The translations under genes were made by a program, and so were the position numbers. The notes under the pieces were generated by a model. The model was given only the letters and a program-made list of their open reading frames with translations. It ran no database searches and had not been told where the DNA came from. From positions 1-7,282 of the forward strand of contig JAHRVD010000078.1 of NCBI GenBank assembly GCA_019090845.1: a stretch of 7,282 nucleotides of DNA. Direction: 5' to 3'. Below, piece by piece: positions 6,871-7,282 of the stretch. The DNA is from Marinosulfonomonas sp. (GTDB taxonomy: Bacteria; Pseudomonadota; Alphaproteobacteria; Rhodobacterales; Rhodobacteraceae). The number at the start of each line of letters is the position of its first letter. The first letter of the stretch is position 1.

Positions 6871-7282
6871 ATGTGCGGTATTGTAGGTATTTTGTCAGAT
6901 CACGAAGCCGCCCCGATCCTTGTCGAGGCGCTGAAACGGCTGGAATACCGCGGTTATGACAGCGCCGGGATCGCGACGGTGGACGCCGATGAAACGCTCG
7001 GGCGCAGGCGCGCGGTTGGCAAGCTGGCGAACCTGTCTGATTTGCTGGTGCATGACCCGCTTTCCGGCAAAGCCGGGATCGGCCATACCAGATGGGCGAC
7101 CCACGGGGGGCCCAGTGTCGGCAACGCGCATCCTCATCGCGCCGGGCCAGTCGCGGTTGTACATAATGGCATTATCGAAAACTTTCGCGAACTGCGCGAG
7201 GACCTGTCGGCCAAAGGCTATGAGTGTCAGACAGAAACCGACAGCGAAACGATTGCGCTTTTGGTAGAAAGCTATCTGGATC
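6871..7282 (+). CDS. glmS: Glutamine-fructose-6-phosphate aminotransferase (isomerizing), N-terminal part
   Basis: The first 137 codons are present and the gene runs off the right edge. GlmS makes glucosamine-6-phosphate from fructose-6-phosphate and glutamine, the committed step that feeds GlmU by way of GlmM. The visible part is the class II glutamine amidotransferase domain. The protein begins MCGIVGILSD, with C2 as the N-terminal nucleophile after methionine removal. LEYRGYDSAG is at 24-33 and HTRWATHGGP at 72-81 (R74, W75). H87 lies in NAHPH, HNGIIENFRELR is at 98-109 (N99, G100), and D124 lies in TETDSETIA. All match the known glutaminase residues of E. coli GlmS after allowing for the initiator methionine. 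The start lies one base beyond the glmU stop (TAAaATG); the nearest ribosome site is AAAGG inside the end of glmU, so translational coupling is likely. Confidence 0.97.
   Translation, partial: MCGIVGILSDHEAAPILVEALKRLEYRGYDSAGIATVDADETLGRRRAVGKLANLSDLLVHDPLSGKAGIGHTRWATHGGPSVGNAHPHRAGPVAVVHNGIIENFRELREDLSAKGYECQTETDSETIALLVESYLD

Overview
The window looks like an ordinary, moderately GC-rich alphaproteobacterial chromosome segment, most likely from the Rhodobacteraceae/roseobacter group. I infer this from the character of the isovaleryl-CoA dehydrogenase, GlmU and methylcrotonyl-CoA carboxylase proteins, not from a database search. Genes are tightly packed. I see no transfer RNA, ribosomal RNA, insertion sequence, integrase, CRISPR array or phage gene.

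Layout, right to left on the minus strand: a HAD phosphatase of the phosphoglycolate phosphatase type (5392-4724), a DegT/DnrJ/EryC1/StrS-family PLP aminotransferase (4704-3493), then after an 84-base gap carrying a perfect 14-bp palindrome, isovaleryl-CoA dehydrogenase (3408-2248), a small secreted LprI/DUF1311-type protein (2248-1748), the beta subunit of methylcrotonyl-CoA carboxylase (1748-144), a possible 23-residue mini-ORF (142-71) and the first 23 codons of the biotin-containing alpha subunit (71-1, cut by the window edge). The plus strand carries glmU (5517-6869) and the beginning of glmS (6871 to the right edge). These two diverge from the phosphatase across a 124-base region that should hold promoters for both directions.

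Functionally there are two modules. The left one is leucine/isovalerate breakdown: isovaleryl-CoA dehydrogenase makes 3-methylcrotonyl-CoA, which the MccA/MccB carboxylase converts to 3-methylglutaconyl-CoA; later pathway genes would be expected beyond the left edge. Stop and start codons share one base at ivd/DUF1311 (TAGTG) and DUF1311/mccB (TGATG), so a secreted protein is embedded in a cytoplasmic catabolic operon. The right module makes cell-envelope amino sugars: GlmS forms glucosamine-6-phosphate and GlmU forms UDP-N-acetylglucosamine. The phosphatase and the aminotransferase lie between the modules and their substrates are not determined by the sequence.

I do not see a clear new biological system here. 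The points most worth a second look are the embedded LprI-like gene, the palindrome in front of ivd, the mini-ORF bridging mccB and mccA, and the aminotransferase of unknown substrate.
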